The position numbers and the translations under genes were made by a program. A stretch of DNA of 64,000 bases, from assembly GCF_003945595.2 (NCBI RefSeq), contig NW_024103441.1, forward strand, positions 2,212,001-2,276,000. Reading direction: 5' to 3'. The notes below the pieces were generated by a model. That model worked only from the letters and a program-made list of their open reading frames with translations. It did not search any database and was not told the origin of the DNA. Below are positions 23,125 to 33,847 of the stretch, piece after piece (the first letter of the stretch is position 1; each line of letters begins with the position of its first letter). The stretch is from Pipra filicauda (Eukaryota > Chordata > Aves > Passeriformes > Pipridae).

Positions 23125-24583
23125 ATGCTTCTAGAGCAAATCTGTGGTGTCAGTGTCTACATTTGGTTACTTAATCACTAAGGGGCTTGCATTTTAGATG
23201 CTATTCCTGAGGTGTGATTAAAAAGTTGCATTTTAATACTCATGTACCAACTAGGAGTCCAAAATTGTTAGAGACAAGCTACTCTTGAAGTTTCTCTTTT
23301 TTGCCAGTTATTAATTGTTTAGTTCTGAATGGATGATGTTTGAGTTTTGTACTTTTATGAAGACTCATACTTCTACATCCACCATTAAACTGAGCTTATT
23401 TTCTTATTACATAAGAACTATGTGTATAATAACTGTGAGTGGGCACAAGAGATCTCCCTTTCTCCCAAATAACTGAAGTTCTGGCATTAGAAAGAAGGGT
23501 GAAGTAGTATCAGGGAAGATCTTCTCTATGATGGGATGCAACAGAAAGCTTACGAAGGCAGAGCTCTGAAAAAATGTCCATCTGTACTGTGCTGAAACTA
23601 TAAATGAGACCCTTGTTCAAGACACATGTTCCGATATGACTTCCTCAGAAGGCTTGTATTGTGTAAAACAAACAACAACAGATGTAAGCAGGAGAGGAAA
23701 AGATTAAAGGGTTTTGAAAAGAGTACCCATAGTGAACTCTTTCCTGTCATTAAAACAAAGGAGGGTTCTGAAGGAGGATGTTTTGAGGCAATTTTGTGAG
23801 GTTCATCAGTATGAGGCAGTATCACAGAAACTACAGAGGTGCTTCTTTGAAAACAAAGTAGAGAAAGGACAGTGACTCTGGCCAGGTATAAGGGAGACGT
23901 GATGGTAAGAAAACAGACATGTTGAGGATTAATGGAAAAACACGTGAAAGTGGAAGACACACAACTGCTTTTGGAAGAGAAAAACTTGGGGAAACAATGA
24001 AGGGATATCAGCAAAGCAACAAGATTACTGTAGGTTTAATGAGTCTGACTAGTCTTTCTGAAGATTGATTTCTCTCCTTGTATAGTGAGGAAAATCTGGT
24101 ACAAAGACAAGGAGTTCCACTGTGTTCAGTCACTTGTGTGTGCAAACTGATTGGCAGTTTCAAAGAACCCCTTCTTTGCTAGTTTTGTCCACATGAAGAT
24201 GTGGAAATAAGGGAAATTATGGTGGTGGGTATCAGATTATTTTAAGATTTTAAAAATGTCTCCAACTAATAGAATAATTCTGATATCCTTTGCCCTTAAC
24301 AAATTATTCAGTTTTTCTTTTAACTCCCTTTCTTTCTAGCTAACCTTATGATGCATTTTTGTTGCATGGGATTTCAACTTTATCTAGTTCTGTCTAGGGA
24401 TACACCATTGACCTTGGGTAGTTCGTATTTGTTTAAAGTTGCGATCCATGGCAATAATTACAGTGTCATAGTACAGTATGTGTGGTTAAACTTCAACTTA
24501 TCTGCTTGCTCCCTAATAATGTAGAAAGGTTATTTCAGCAGAGATATCCAATAAAAGAACTATTGCATAAACTAAAGTAATTC

Positions 24584-25056
24584 TCGTGAGACCCCCCACC
24601 TGGAGCACTGCATCCGGGCCACAGAGATGGTCAGGGGGCTGGAGCCCCTCTGCTCTGGATAGGGGCTGGGATAGCTGGGGGTGTTCAGCCTGGAGTAGAG
24701 AAGGCTCTAGGGAGACCCTAGAGCTCCTTCCAGTACCTACAGGGGCTCGAAAAGAGCTGGAGAGGAACTTTGGACAAGGCCCTGGAGGGACAGGACAAGG
24801 GAGAATGCCTTCCCACTCCCAGAGGGCAGGGCTAGATGGGGATATTGGGAAGAAATTCTTCCCTGTGAGGCTGGGGAGGGCCTGGCACAGATTGCCTGGA
24901 GAAGCTGTGGCTGCCCCATCCCTGGAAGTGTTCAAGACCAGTTTGGACGTGACTTGGGGCAACCTGAGATAGTAGAAGGTGTCCCTGCCCATGGCAGGGA
25001 GTGGAAAGAGGTGAATTTTTAAGTCCCTTCCAACCAAATCTTTCTAATTTTATGAA
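24584..25056 (+). repeat. CR1 LINE 3' fragment, about 470 bases
   Basis: The order of blocks is textbook CR1: gagaccccccacctggagca, gttcagcctggagtagagaa, aagctggagaggaact-type, gggaagaaattcttccctgtga, ggcacagattgcctggagaag, ccccatccctggaagtgttc, gtgtccctgcccatggcagg, cccttccaacca and a degenerate ATTCTATGAT end (ttctaattttatgaa). It has the 3' end of ORF2 and the 3' UTR, has no coding capacity and cannot move on its own. Confidence 0.95.
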
Positions 25057-25703
25057 TGCTCTGAAATACCTCAACTTCTCTCATCTTTGCTGGCACATCT
25101 GAATTCAGCATCAAGGGAAAAACTGACTCAGAGATTGGACACTTGTTTAAAAAATGCTATAAAATACCATTCTCAGCAAAGCAGGAGGTAGAAGAAAAAG
25201 ATTTCATGCAGAAGTTTTGTTAAGAAGGCTAAGGAAAAAAAGTTTGTGTAGGTTAAAAAAAAACCAGTTCTGTTTACCTGATTGTTGTGTACATGCAGCC
25301 GTACTGTTTAACTTTTCATAATGCAGACTTCTTGAAAACAGCTTGAAAGGAAGCTGGAATAGCCAGTGAACATGACATACTGAATTTATTCTCTTTCTGC
25401 AATAACCATGCAGGAAAAATGAAGCCTGATCCCATGGATGCTACATTTCATGAATAACATGAAATAGCATACTGCAATTGTATTGTGCATTAGTTTAGGA
25501 AAAATTTAAATTGAATGTTAAATCAAAAGTCAGTTGAATTATAGACAGCAACTTTTCATTAAAATTTTGTGAAATTATATGGCTAATGACATTGTCTAAA
25601 GTAACGTTACTTGTCCATGTGTTTTTTTCCACCAGAGGGTGCTGGCCAATTTTTTAATATAAGTTACTTAAAGTGCTGTACATTACTGAAACCTAAAACA
25701 GGA

Positions 25704-25824
25704 AGAAAAAACAAAAAACAAAACAAACAAAAAACCCAACAACAACAAAAAACCAAACAAAAACCCCAAACCAAACAACAAACAAACAAACAAACAAAAA
25801 CCAACAAAAACAACAACAAAAAAA
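25704..25824. repeat. CAAA/CAACAA-rich low-complexity repeat
   Basis: About 120 bases of A with scattered C (caaacaaacaaacaaa, aacaacaac). The plus-strand frame gives a Lys/Gln/Asn/Thr-rich stretch that is an artefact of the repeat. Confidence 0.9.
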
Positions 25825-26904
25825 GGCTTCCAGTCTTTATTTTGACAACTTCAAGAGGAGCAGGTGCTGAGCAATTCCATTCTCAGCGAAGCAGGGTTTA
25901 CACCCAGGATTTCAGAGACTGTTCTGCTGTGCTGCATGAGACCTGTCTGGGCAGAGGACATCATCATTTTACAGTGCTTTAAGCATCAGTTTGGAAATTC
26001 TGACTTGGAATCTCATAATCATTCAGATAAGAAGTACCTAGTGTTCAGACTGTTTTTTCCTGAATTCTTGTAGAAATATGACTAACCAATGTATATTTTT
26101 TAAAGAAGACTGTAGTCCATGAACTGCTGTTTTAATGTCCTGGCACAGTGAGACAGAGGAAAACATTTTGCCAGAGAATACCTTACTCTTGCTTTAGTGG
26201 GAGCTGATGCTGGAAGTTTTAGAGGAAAGTGTGTGTAGTGTGAAAGTAGTGGCAGTACTTAGTAGGACAAACTCAAATAAGAATAGTCTATTAAATGATT
26301 AGTGATTCACATGACATCAATTTTAATTCTTCAGCCTCTCTGAGGGGGAGGGAAATGTAGGGAAAATACCTTCCCATATAGTGCTTTTGGCTTTGATGTG
26401 GTTATTGGAGTTGTATCAGTACTCACAAGCAAATCTCAAATCTATGTTAATTTTTATAGTTTATTCTCAAATTGAATCTTTCTGCTTTGAAAAGCAAGCT
26501 CATACAAGTTTAATTGGGATGTCTGAAGATGTTTAAAGTGCTCTGGCTTTGATAGCGATTGAAAACCTTTAGCAAGCAGGAGACTGGAAAGATGCCTTCT
26601 CAATGTAATCTGGGCATCGTGCAGTATCTCGGAGCTTCCTTCAGGTACCCTCACTTGGCTTTTGTTCTCTAACGTGCAAAACTGGAGCCCGGTGTGAGGG
26701 GCTGGATTCAGCCCTGCACGTAGTACCAGTGCACAGAGCCAAGAGCACACTGTACCCTGAACGGGGCTTTTAGAGAAGCTGTCAATCAGCGAAAAGCGCA
26801 CCTTTCTTTCGCCTCGTATCTTCCAAGTATCAATAAAGTATCTTCAAGAGGCCCACAAAGCTCTGTTTAATGGCCTTGGAAGAACACATACTATTCTGTC
26901 ATTT

Positions 26905-28050
26905 CACTGCCGGGACCTGGAGCATCGACGTCCGGACCTGAACGCGGGCCCGGGTTCGGTGTGGGGGTTCCCAGAGGTTCGTCGATAGGAAGGGCAAGGC
27001 ACAGCCGGTGCTGCCGCGAGGGGAGCGGATGGACGGCACTTCTCTGACCCTGCCCTAGGGGCTGGGACTCAGGCGGGAGGGAGTGCGGGCGCGGCGATCT
27101 GCGGGACCCCCGGGCCGTGCGGGGTCCGGCCCCGCTCCCCCGACCCTGCCCCGGCCCCGCGGCCCGGCCGGGCCCGGAAAGCCGCAGGCGAGGCCGCCAG
27201 AGGGCGCCCGGGAGCGCGGGCGGGGCGGGTGTGGCCAAGGCCGGCGCAGCGGCACCTGCGCTCGCGCGCTCCCGCCCCGCCCGCGCCCATTGGCGCGCGC
27301 GCTCCCGCGCGGGGCGGCAGTTGGCTGGCGCGCGCGTCAATCCGCGCGCCTCAGCCCCGCCCCGCGGTCCCCGCCGGGCTGGGCCTCGTCCTCGGCGGCG
27401 GCGGGAGCGGCACCGGCACCGGCGAGGGCCGGGCTGGCGGGAGCGGTGCTGAGGGCGCTTCCCTTCCACCCCCGCCCCGGTGCCGTCCCTGCGCCGAGAG
27501 GGCTCGTGGGCGACGCTGGAGGCAGCTGGCCCCGAGCAGGTGAGACACGGACGAGCCCCGCGTGCCCGGCAGGACAGGTGGGACCGGCCGCCGCAGCCCC
27601 TCGCCCGCCCGCCCGCCGTCCCCGCTTCGGGCGTGTGCTGCGGGCACAGCTCTGTGGCGCCGGGCCGCGCCGGGCCGGGCCGGGCGCCCACTCTCCGGGG
27701 GCGCCGCTTGCAGGAGGCCGGCGACTGCCGGGCCCCCGAGGGGCGGTGCGAGGCGCAGCCCTATCGCCGCCGGCCGTGCCGGGCCCGGGCCGCCTCCTGC
27801 GGGGCGCGGCAGGTGCACGGGCGGAGGACGCCGGGCTCTGGCAGGGCCGGGCGGCGCCTCCCACTCCGCGGGCGCCCGCCGTGCTCCGCGGCCTTTCTCG
27901 GCGGGGCCCCGGACCCCCACCCGCCGGGCGATGACGCTCCAGTGCGGCGCTGCCCGCGCTGCCCGCTGGCGGGGGCTCCGAGGCCGGCCCGGTGCGGTGA
28001 GGCGGAGCGTGCTCCATGCGGACACATGGGGCTGGTGCTTCGCGGTGCGA
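26905..28050 (+). promoter_or_regulatory. RALGPS1: CpG island promoter of RALGPS1
   Basis: More than 1 kb extremely dense in CG, with sharp edges on both sides. It has GC boxes (ccccgcccgc around 27275-27284), an inverted CCAAT box (ATTGG at 27289-27293) and alternating GCGCGCGC tracts at 27293-27301 and 27330-27339. The CCAAT/GC-box cluster lies about 250 bases upstream of a strong donor at 27540, so a start near 27330-27480 is plausible. Very long open frames on both strands across this island are caused by lack of A/T-containing stops and are not genes. Confidence 0.8.
27350..27539 (+). other. RALGPS1: RALGPS1 non-coding exon 1 (5' boundary approximate)
   Basis: The donor CAG|GTGAGA follows base 27539, in the middle of the CpG island and downstream of the CCAAT and GC boxes. 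The nearest downstream gene on the strand is RALGPS1, whose start codon lies in an exon 6.2 kb away. The 5' end is a guess. Confidence 0.5.
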
Positions 28051-28782
28051 GGCCGGCGGACAGTGGAAACAGCCTTGGTACGGGTGTGGGGTGTGGGGGG
28101 AGCAGATGGAAACCACTTGGGGTTGGCCACCTCCAGCGGTCTTTAGGAATACATTTGAAAACTATTTGTATATCACGTGGATGATACTGTGCAGGTCCTG
28201 TTGAGAGCCTTGGTTGGCTGAGATCTGTTTTCAGATCACTTCAGGCAGTTTTTGGTCTGGCTCCTGGAGGCTTTGGTCAGTCTGGGGCTTTGGCAGGTAG
28301 TGGAGAAGGAACCGTTGCTGAAATTCTCGATTGTGGAAGTTCATCAGACCCTTTGTCTGCGGCCTGTTGTTCTTAACCCAACAAAATAGAGCGTATGTAG
28401 TCCCTTGTCTTACTGATTATTGAAAAAAATGAAATCTGTGTTGGTCTCTCTCTAAAATATGAACAGATATTCTTTGCCTCAGAGACCTTATATATGAATG
28501 TAGCAATTGACAGAGTGAGGGAGTTACAGACACATATTTGGAGTATATTTAGTTATGAAATTCATAATGTGTTACTCTTTCCTCTGTGATGTATTCTTTT
28601 CTTTTGTTTGGGAGTTTGTCACATACCAGTGAAACTAGAGTGGGGGACTAGCCGTGAGAGTTGAGGAGGAGAGATAAAAACAAAAATACCAGAGTACACG
28701 TATTAGGTGAACAGTGCCCAGTTTGAGAAGAACTGAGTTGTAAAGCAAATGTCACTGTAATCCTGTTTCCTGTTATTTACAG
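27540..28782 (+). other. RALGPS1: RALGPS1 5' UTR intron 1
   Basis: Its first half is the downstream part of the CpG island and the rest is ordinary AT-rich sequence. The acceptor is ctgttatttacag, ending at 28782. No repeat stands out. Confidence 0.45.
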
Positions 28783-28899
28783 GAATGTCATGCTTTTAAA
28801 CAAGAGATAAACCTGCTGAATAGCCAGAGCTAGACCCAGCAAAGGACTAATGGAGGTGTGCACCAAAATGGGTTGAGTGCACAGCTGCCTTATTCCACT
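28783..28899 (+). other. RALGPS1: Probable RALGPS1 non-coding exon 2
   Basis: The segment is bounded by a good acceptor (tttcctgttatttacag) and a near-consensus donor (ACT|gtaagta). It holds 117 bases with stops in all frames and three short upstream ORFs (28785-28799, 28790-28810 and 28850-28876), so it would be 5' UTR. It is inferred from splice signals only. Confidence 0.4.
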
Positions 28900-30559
28900 G
28901 TAAGTATGCAACTGTATTTGAAGTTACAGGTATTTCTATATTTTCACTTACATTTGATACCAGATCGCAGAGATTACTGTCTGTCAGTTCTCTTCTGATA
29001 GAGAACTTAAGATAATTTTCTTTTCCTGTAACTGTTTCATGAAGATTACCTTAAGGTATAACTTCCCTAAACATATTTCTTGGCCTTCTAACCTATGCAA
29101 GTTTGCCAACTTATGAAGGGTGGTGACTGTTGGGGGAGGACATGGCTGGAGAGAGTGCTGCAGCTCTTGTCTTGATATGGATCAAGATGGTATTGGGTTC
29201 TTCACTTGGGGGAGGTTTATTATATATTTGTTTTTTCTTGAGGACATGTATTGCTTTTGTAGTTACTGTTAACATAGAAATATTTTTCACTTTGTTTCCT
29301 TTGACATGCAGAATTGCTTTCCTCCTCTTTGTGTTCATGTTCCATTATCCCCAATATAGGGATTTATGTACTAAATTATGAATTTTATTTCCCTTAAATT
29401 TTCATTATTCATCATAAACTATAGTAACAAGTTTCTCAGAAAAGGATGTGTATGAAAAAATGTGCATGCTAAATTGTCCATGGTGTATTTTATCTATAGG
29501 TGGTACTGTTGCCTAAAGCATAATGAACTATATTAGGGACTTTCAGGTGAAGTGGATACTGAAAATACACAAGAGTGTTTTCCTAGAAGGATCTTTAAAA
29601 AGACATCACATTTACATGACTACTCTTCTGTAGCCTGATTGCTTTTTTCTTAATAATGTGTTAGTAGAAAATTATTATCTAAATTCAGGCATTTTTCGTG
29701 TTGTACAAGATGTCCATCAAGGTCTAATGTTGAATTACTTCAAAAGGACTTTTAGAAATTAAAAGAGCTTTTTTCCTATAAAGCATTATGAGGGTTTACA
29801 CAGCTCCACTGTCCAGTCCCAGATCTGTGTTTGTGCATGAAGCATATGTGGTGAAAGGGCTCTGGTGGCAGACAGAAGATTTTGAAATCCTTTTGAATTT
29901 ACTTTTTTTTCTGGTTTTAATATTAAAATGATGATACTAAACAAAAGAAACAGTGTGAAGGGGGAAATGGTATGTAATATCTAGGTATGGAGAACAAGCA
30001 GTGCGTGGTTTTAGATACTGTGATGCTAATTGCCTTTTGGTCTTTATTACCAATAAAACAAAAAGATTGGACTTTCCCCAGCCTGCCCCTAAGAGCCTCT
30101 GGGCAGAAGCTGGACATGATGTAGCTGGTGATACAAGTTTCACATCAGCAGCTGATTGCAAGCACAGAGGCAGAAATATAACCCTGTTATTGTTTGATTC
30201 TGTTTTCATAATAAAGTCCTTTTCCTCTTTTAGTACGTTAGCTGTGCTAGCATATTGCCATTTGTACTCTACCCCTACAGCATCTGAGTATGACTTTGTT
30301 TGTTGTTCATCAAGGAAAGAAAGGTTGTAATGGTGAACATCTGGAGGAATAGTTTAGGAGTGAAGAAAGAGGAAAATGAATGCAATGATGAAAAACAATT
30401 CAGAACTGAAAATGAGCTCTATGTGGTCTGTTGTAAATGTGTCCTTAGGCTAGGCATTGCCAATGAAGTGCAGTAGTACATTGTTGGTCTTGTGGAAGGC
30501 GGACGCTTTTGGTATTCTTCATTCCCTCATCTTGATGGATGACAGCTAATCTTCCTGAT

Positions 30560-30980
30560 ACCAAATACTGGAAGACATATCCTCTGAGGAGCAGCAGAGG
30601 GCTTTATGATTGTCTAGTTTGGAGAAAAGGAGCTTGAGTAGCAACCTCATTGCTCTTCTCAGCTTCCTGAGAGGGGATGTGGAGAGGGAGGTGCTGATCT
30701 CTTCTGCCTGGGATCCAGGGACAGACCATAAGGGAATGGTTCAAAGCTGCACCAGGTGGGGTTCAGACTGAATATCAGTAAGCATTTCTCTGCTTGAGAG
30801 AGTGGTCACACCCTGGAACAGGCTTCCCGGGGAGGTGGTTGGTCTCCATGCCTGTCAGTGTTTAAGAGCCTTTAGCGATGCCCTTAATAACATGCTTTTG
30901 GTCATCCCTGAAGCAGTTAGGCAGTAAGACTAGGTGATCATTGTACATCCCTTCCAACTGGAACTCTATTCTGCTCTAAA
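30560..30980 (+). repeat. CR1 LINE 3' fragment (older subfamily)
   Basis: Blocks in CR1 order: ctctgaggagcagcagagggc, gtctagtttggagaaaagga, aacctcattgctcttctcag, cctgggatccagggacag, ggttcaaagctgcaccagg, ctggaacaggcttcccgggg and cccttccaactggaactcta with a ttctgctcta end. It belongs to the CR1 type whose terminus differs from ATTCTATGAT. Confidence 0.9.
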
Positions 30981-33654
30981 TTTATTTTTAAAAAAAATAA
31001 AAGCAAACCCAACTGGTAACTTTCGTTGATTCTAACCAAATTTATCCATGCCCAGGCAGGGACCCAGTGCTCTTTAATTATGTTCACTGAACCAGTTGTC
31101 CAGCTAATTTAAGCTTAAGAAAGAACAGTTATATTTTGGTAGAATACTGAAGTATTTTTTCCTAAAAGGATGCTGCAGCTCTCAGTTCATGACTCAGTGC
31201 TGTTAGGAAAACCATAACCAACTAATGAAAATAGTAAGCAAATGGGGTTTGAAATCAGCTAAGCCAGTTAACTTGTGGAGTCCAGAAGGGCTGAACTAGG
31301 GCTGATCAGAAGGCTGTCTAGCTCAGTATTGTTTCCTTCAATAAGAAAATCAATAAGAACAACGACCATCAGTGGTTGCTGACATGGTTCTTCTTGTATT
31401 TGCTGAGAGGAGTGTGAACAGTCAATAACTTCCTCAGATTGCTCTGCTAGCATTCAGAAATTAGGCCATAGAGACTTCCTTGGCCAGAGGTGATATCTGT
31501 GCTTAAGAGTCTCAGTGACTTTCTTGTGACTTGGGTAACTAGTACTGAGAATGAACTTATGGGCACTTGAATTGCATTACATGCATATTACTAACAGCAA
31601 TGTGAAATTTGCATTTTTGCTTTTGGAGAGTGTCACTTCTGTGGCATAGATAACAAAATTTGATAAATGCTGTTAAAATAATGGCTATAGGGATTACTTC
31701 TGTGCTTGATTTTGATGGTGTTTTTGGTTTTTTTCCAGTTTAGTTGTTCTTGCACTGTCTTCAGTTTTGCTTCAGAGTGCGCTACATATCTAAATGGGTT
31801 TGTTAAGTTGGCAAAGAACAGACAACCTCTGGTGGTATGTATGTTTGCATCCTGATTTATCCACTTTGTTTCTGGCAGACTGTGAATGAGATCTGCAGTG
31901 TGCGTGTGAACCCTCTGTGCAAACAGAGAGGGTGTTTTCTTTGTTTTGATTTTTAGCACTGTTTGTGTAATGCATAGTTTTAATTATTAACCTGAGCAAG
32001 TTAAAAGAAATTGTAAGAATTAAAAGCTATGAAAAGAAGTTATATATCATTTCACTAACTTTTTACTTTTTATTGCCAACATATTGGACCTTTGATAATT
32101 TTCAGAATTTCAGAAATTTTTTAAATCTTGTTGGAGGGAAATATTGCAAGTGTGGGGGGGAGCATTGTTTTTAATATCTTTATGTTGTCTGACAGCCTCT
32201 TGTTACAGTAGGCTTAGTATTAGCTCCTGTGTTACTCTGTGTGCAGAGTGATCCTTTCTGTGATAGCAGGTGTAGAAATACTTCAAATGACTAGGTGGAT
32301 TTGACATAAAAGGATAATTGCTCTCTCTGACTTTCCTCAAGGCAGCAAAGCAAATGGGTGTGTATAGAAGTATTTTTTTTATAGATGTAGATCTTGGAGA
32401 AACCTCTACACATAGGAAAAAGCAGTGCATTTTTAATGCTTGTGTTATATTTGAGACATTTAGGGGGAAAAATCTATTTCGATGCTTTCTAGAATGAAAG
32501 TTTCTAGCCTTGCAAGCTTTATTGTATGTACTGAACGTTGAAAGGCAAAAGTACATTGGTGCTTTTGGTTTCAGATATTAGAGCACTTCTGTCTCATTTG
32601 GATATAATGAACATTAAAATTTGGAGTAAAACTGAATTTAGGCAGTATACAAGTTCACATATGGGATTTTTCTTCCCATTTTTGGAGCATTTTGGAGCCC
32701 CCATACACTGGAAAGCCTAGTCAAAAAGGCAGGGAAGGAGGACATAAGTATATTTTTGTGGCCCTGATGTAAATGCCACATATTAAAGAAATTACATCTG
32801 CAAAATTGCTTTCCAATTCAGTATCTCTAAGGACTATTAACAGGAGCAACTCCAGACCTAGAAATACTTTGCAGTCTGTTAGCGCTCAAAATATGAGTTA
32901 ATTTTATCAGGACACAAGATAAAGGAAGTTGCTTCTTGACTTGTCTAACAGGAGATTTTGGCATTCTTTGAAGCACCATTACTGCCTTGTTTCATGTGAG
33001 ACAGTGGGGAGAATTGGTTTTTGTCTTTGTAGGGTTGAGAAGTGAAGACCTCAATCCTTCTAAAGAGGGTAAATAAGAGGTTCTTTTTATTCTCAGCTGT
33101 TTGCGTTTCCAGCATTTTCCTGTTGGTGTAATCAGTGCTGTGGGGAGGAGCAAGGATGCAGAGGGACATGCGGCAGAGTATCCCTAGTTGCATATTTGAG
33201 CAACTACGGATTTTGCTGACAGAGTCCATGTGCAGGAGTCAGTGGCAGTGGTGGCCATGGAACTCATCTATGTGTGCCATAGGGAATGATGAAACCACCC
33301 TGCTGTTTGTTTGCTCAGTGTAAACAGAACCAGAGCTTGATCTGACTTGGTAGTTGTGTAAGCAGTTCTTGGTAGCCTACAGTTTCTGGATGCATACTGC
33401 CTGGCAGGGACTTCATATATAACCTAATTCAGCGACAATGATAAACAATATTCTGTTTTCCCCATAATTCTTGAGATGAGTGGAAGTAGGGATAAGGACT
33501 TGGCGTGACTTTAGCGATATTTGCTTGTACTCGTTTACAGTTTGGTACCTGGAAAAGAAAAGAGAATCTGTCTCCTGAGATAATCTTGTTTCATAAGTTC
33601 TTTGCTCTGAGAAAGAAAAATGAAATCTCCTTTATGGATGGGGTTTTTTTGTGC

Positions 33655-33672
33655 GTGTGTGTGTGTGTGTGT
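33655..33672 (+). repeat. (GT)n microsatellite before the RALGPS1 start-codon exon
   Basis: Nine GT units (preceded by gtgc and followed by tgtggtg) lie about 50 bases upstream of the acceptor at 33724. In RNA this is a UG repeat, a known binding site for TDP-43 and CELF-type proteins. Confidence 0.85.
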
Positions 33673-33724
33673 TGTGGTGTTTTTATAAAGTTTATTTATT
33701 TCCCCAAATACATTTGCTTTGCAG

Positions 33725-33790
33725 GAATTTCTGTTTTCTGTTTTCAACCAGTGCTGGCTGAGCTGAAACTTCCTGTGTCTTGGGGAGAGC
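33725..33790 (+). other. RALGPS1: 5' UTR part of the RALGPS1 start-codon exon
   Basis: Sixty-six bases between the acceptor (AG at 33723-33724) and the ATG. No upstream ATG lies within it. Confidence 0.8.
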
Positions 33791-33847
33791 ATGTATAAAA
33801 GGAATGACTTCATGGCCAATGTGATGGTCACCTCTGCCACTCCAGAG
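33791..33847 (+). CDS. RALGPS1: RALGPS1 coding exon 1
   Basis: Nineteen codons from ATG to GAG, with donor gtacag. Ends in phase 0. Kozak context is gagagcATGt, with A/G at -3. Confidence 0.93.

Larger units (their letters stand above)
18454..23145 (+). other. ZBTB34: Probable ZBTB34 3' UTR, long and AT-rich
   Basis: No coding exon follows the stop for kilobases. Candidate poly(A) signals occur at 20247-20252, 21614-21619 and 23119-23124 (ATTAAA), the latter two with T/G-rich sequence behind them. The stretch includes paired TATATATA palindromes near 18952-18981, a TA microsatellite (19327-19384), an A/C-rich block (19908-20040), a run of 30 A (20685-20714) and a GC-rich block (21036-21330). 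A UTR of several kilobases is normal for this gene in mammals. The exact end is inferred. Confidence 0.55.
23146..26890. other. Intergenic region between ZBTB34 and RALGPS1
   Basis: AT-rich sequence holding a CR1 copy (24584-25056) and a CAAA-rich repeat (25704-25824). A 138-codon open frame on the minus strand (24014-23598) is Ser/Leu/Phe-rich with no domain I recognise, and I do not call it a gene. No other gene is visible. Confidence 0.55.
28900..33724 (+). other. RALGPS1: RALGPS1 intron before the start-codon exon
   Basis: AT-rich, containing a CR1 copy (30560-30980) and a UG repeat (33655-33672) about 50 bases before the acceptor tttgctttgcag. No coding exon is recognisable. Confidence 0.6.

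Noticed and set aside
24513..25074. ORFs of 60-174 codons on both strands
   Set aside because: They lie in a CR1 3' fragment. They are frames of the repeat, not genes.
25611..25982. 123-codon ORF rich in Lys/Gln/Asn/Thr
   Set aside because: Produced by the CAAA-rich simple repeat at 25704-25824.
27083..28130. Several open frames of 190-283 codons on both strands in the RALGPS1 CpG island
   Set aside because: Stop codons are rare in such GC-rich DNA. Many frames are open at once, and the translations are Arg/Pro/Ala/Gly low-complexity without domains.
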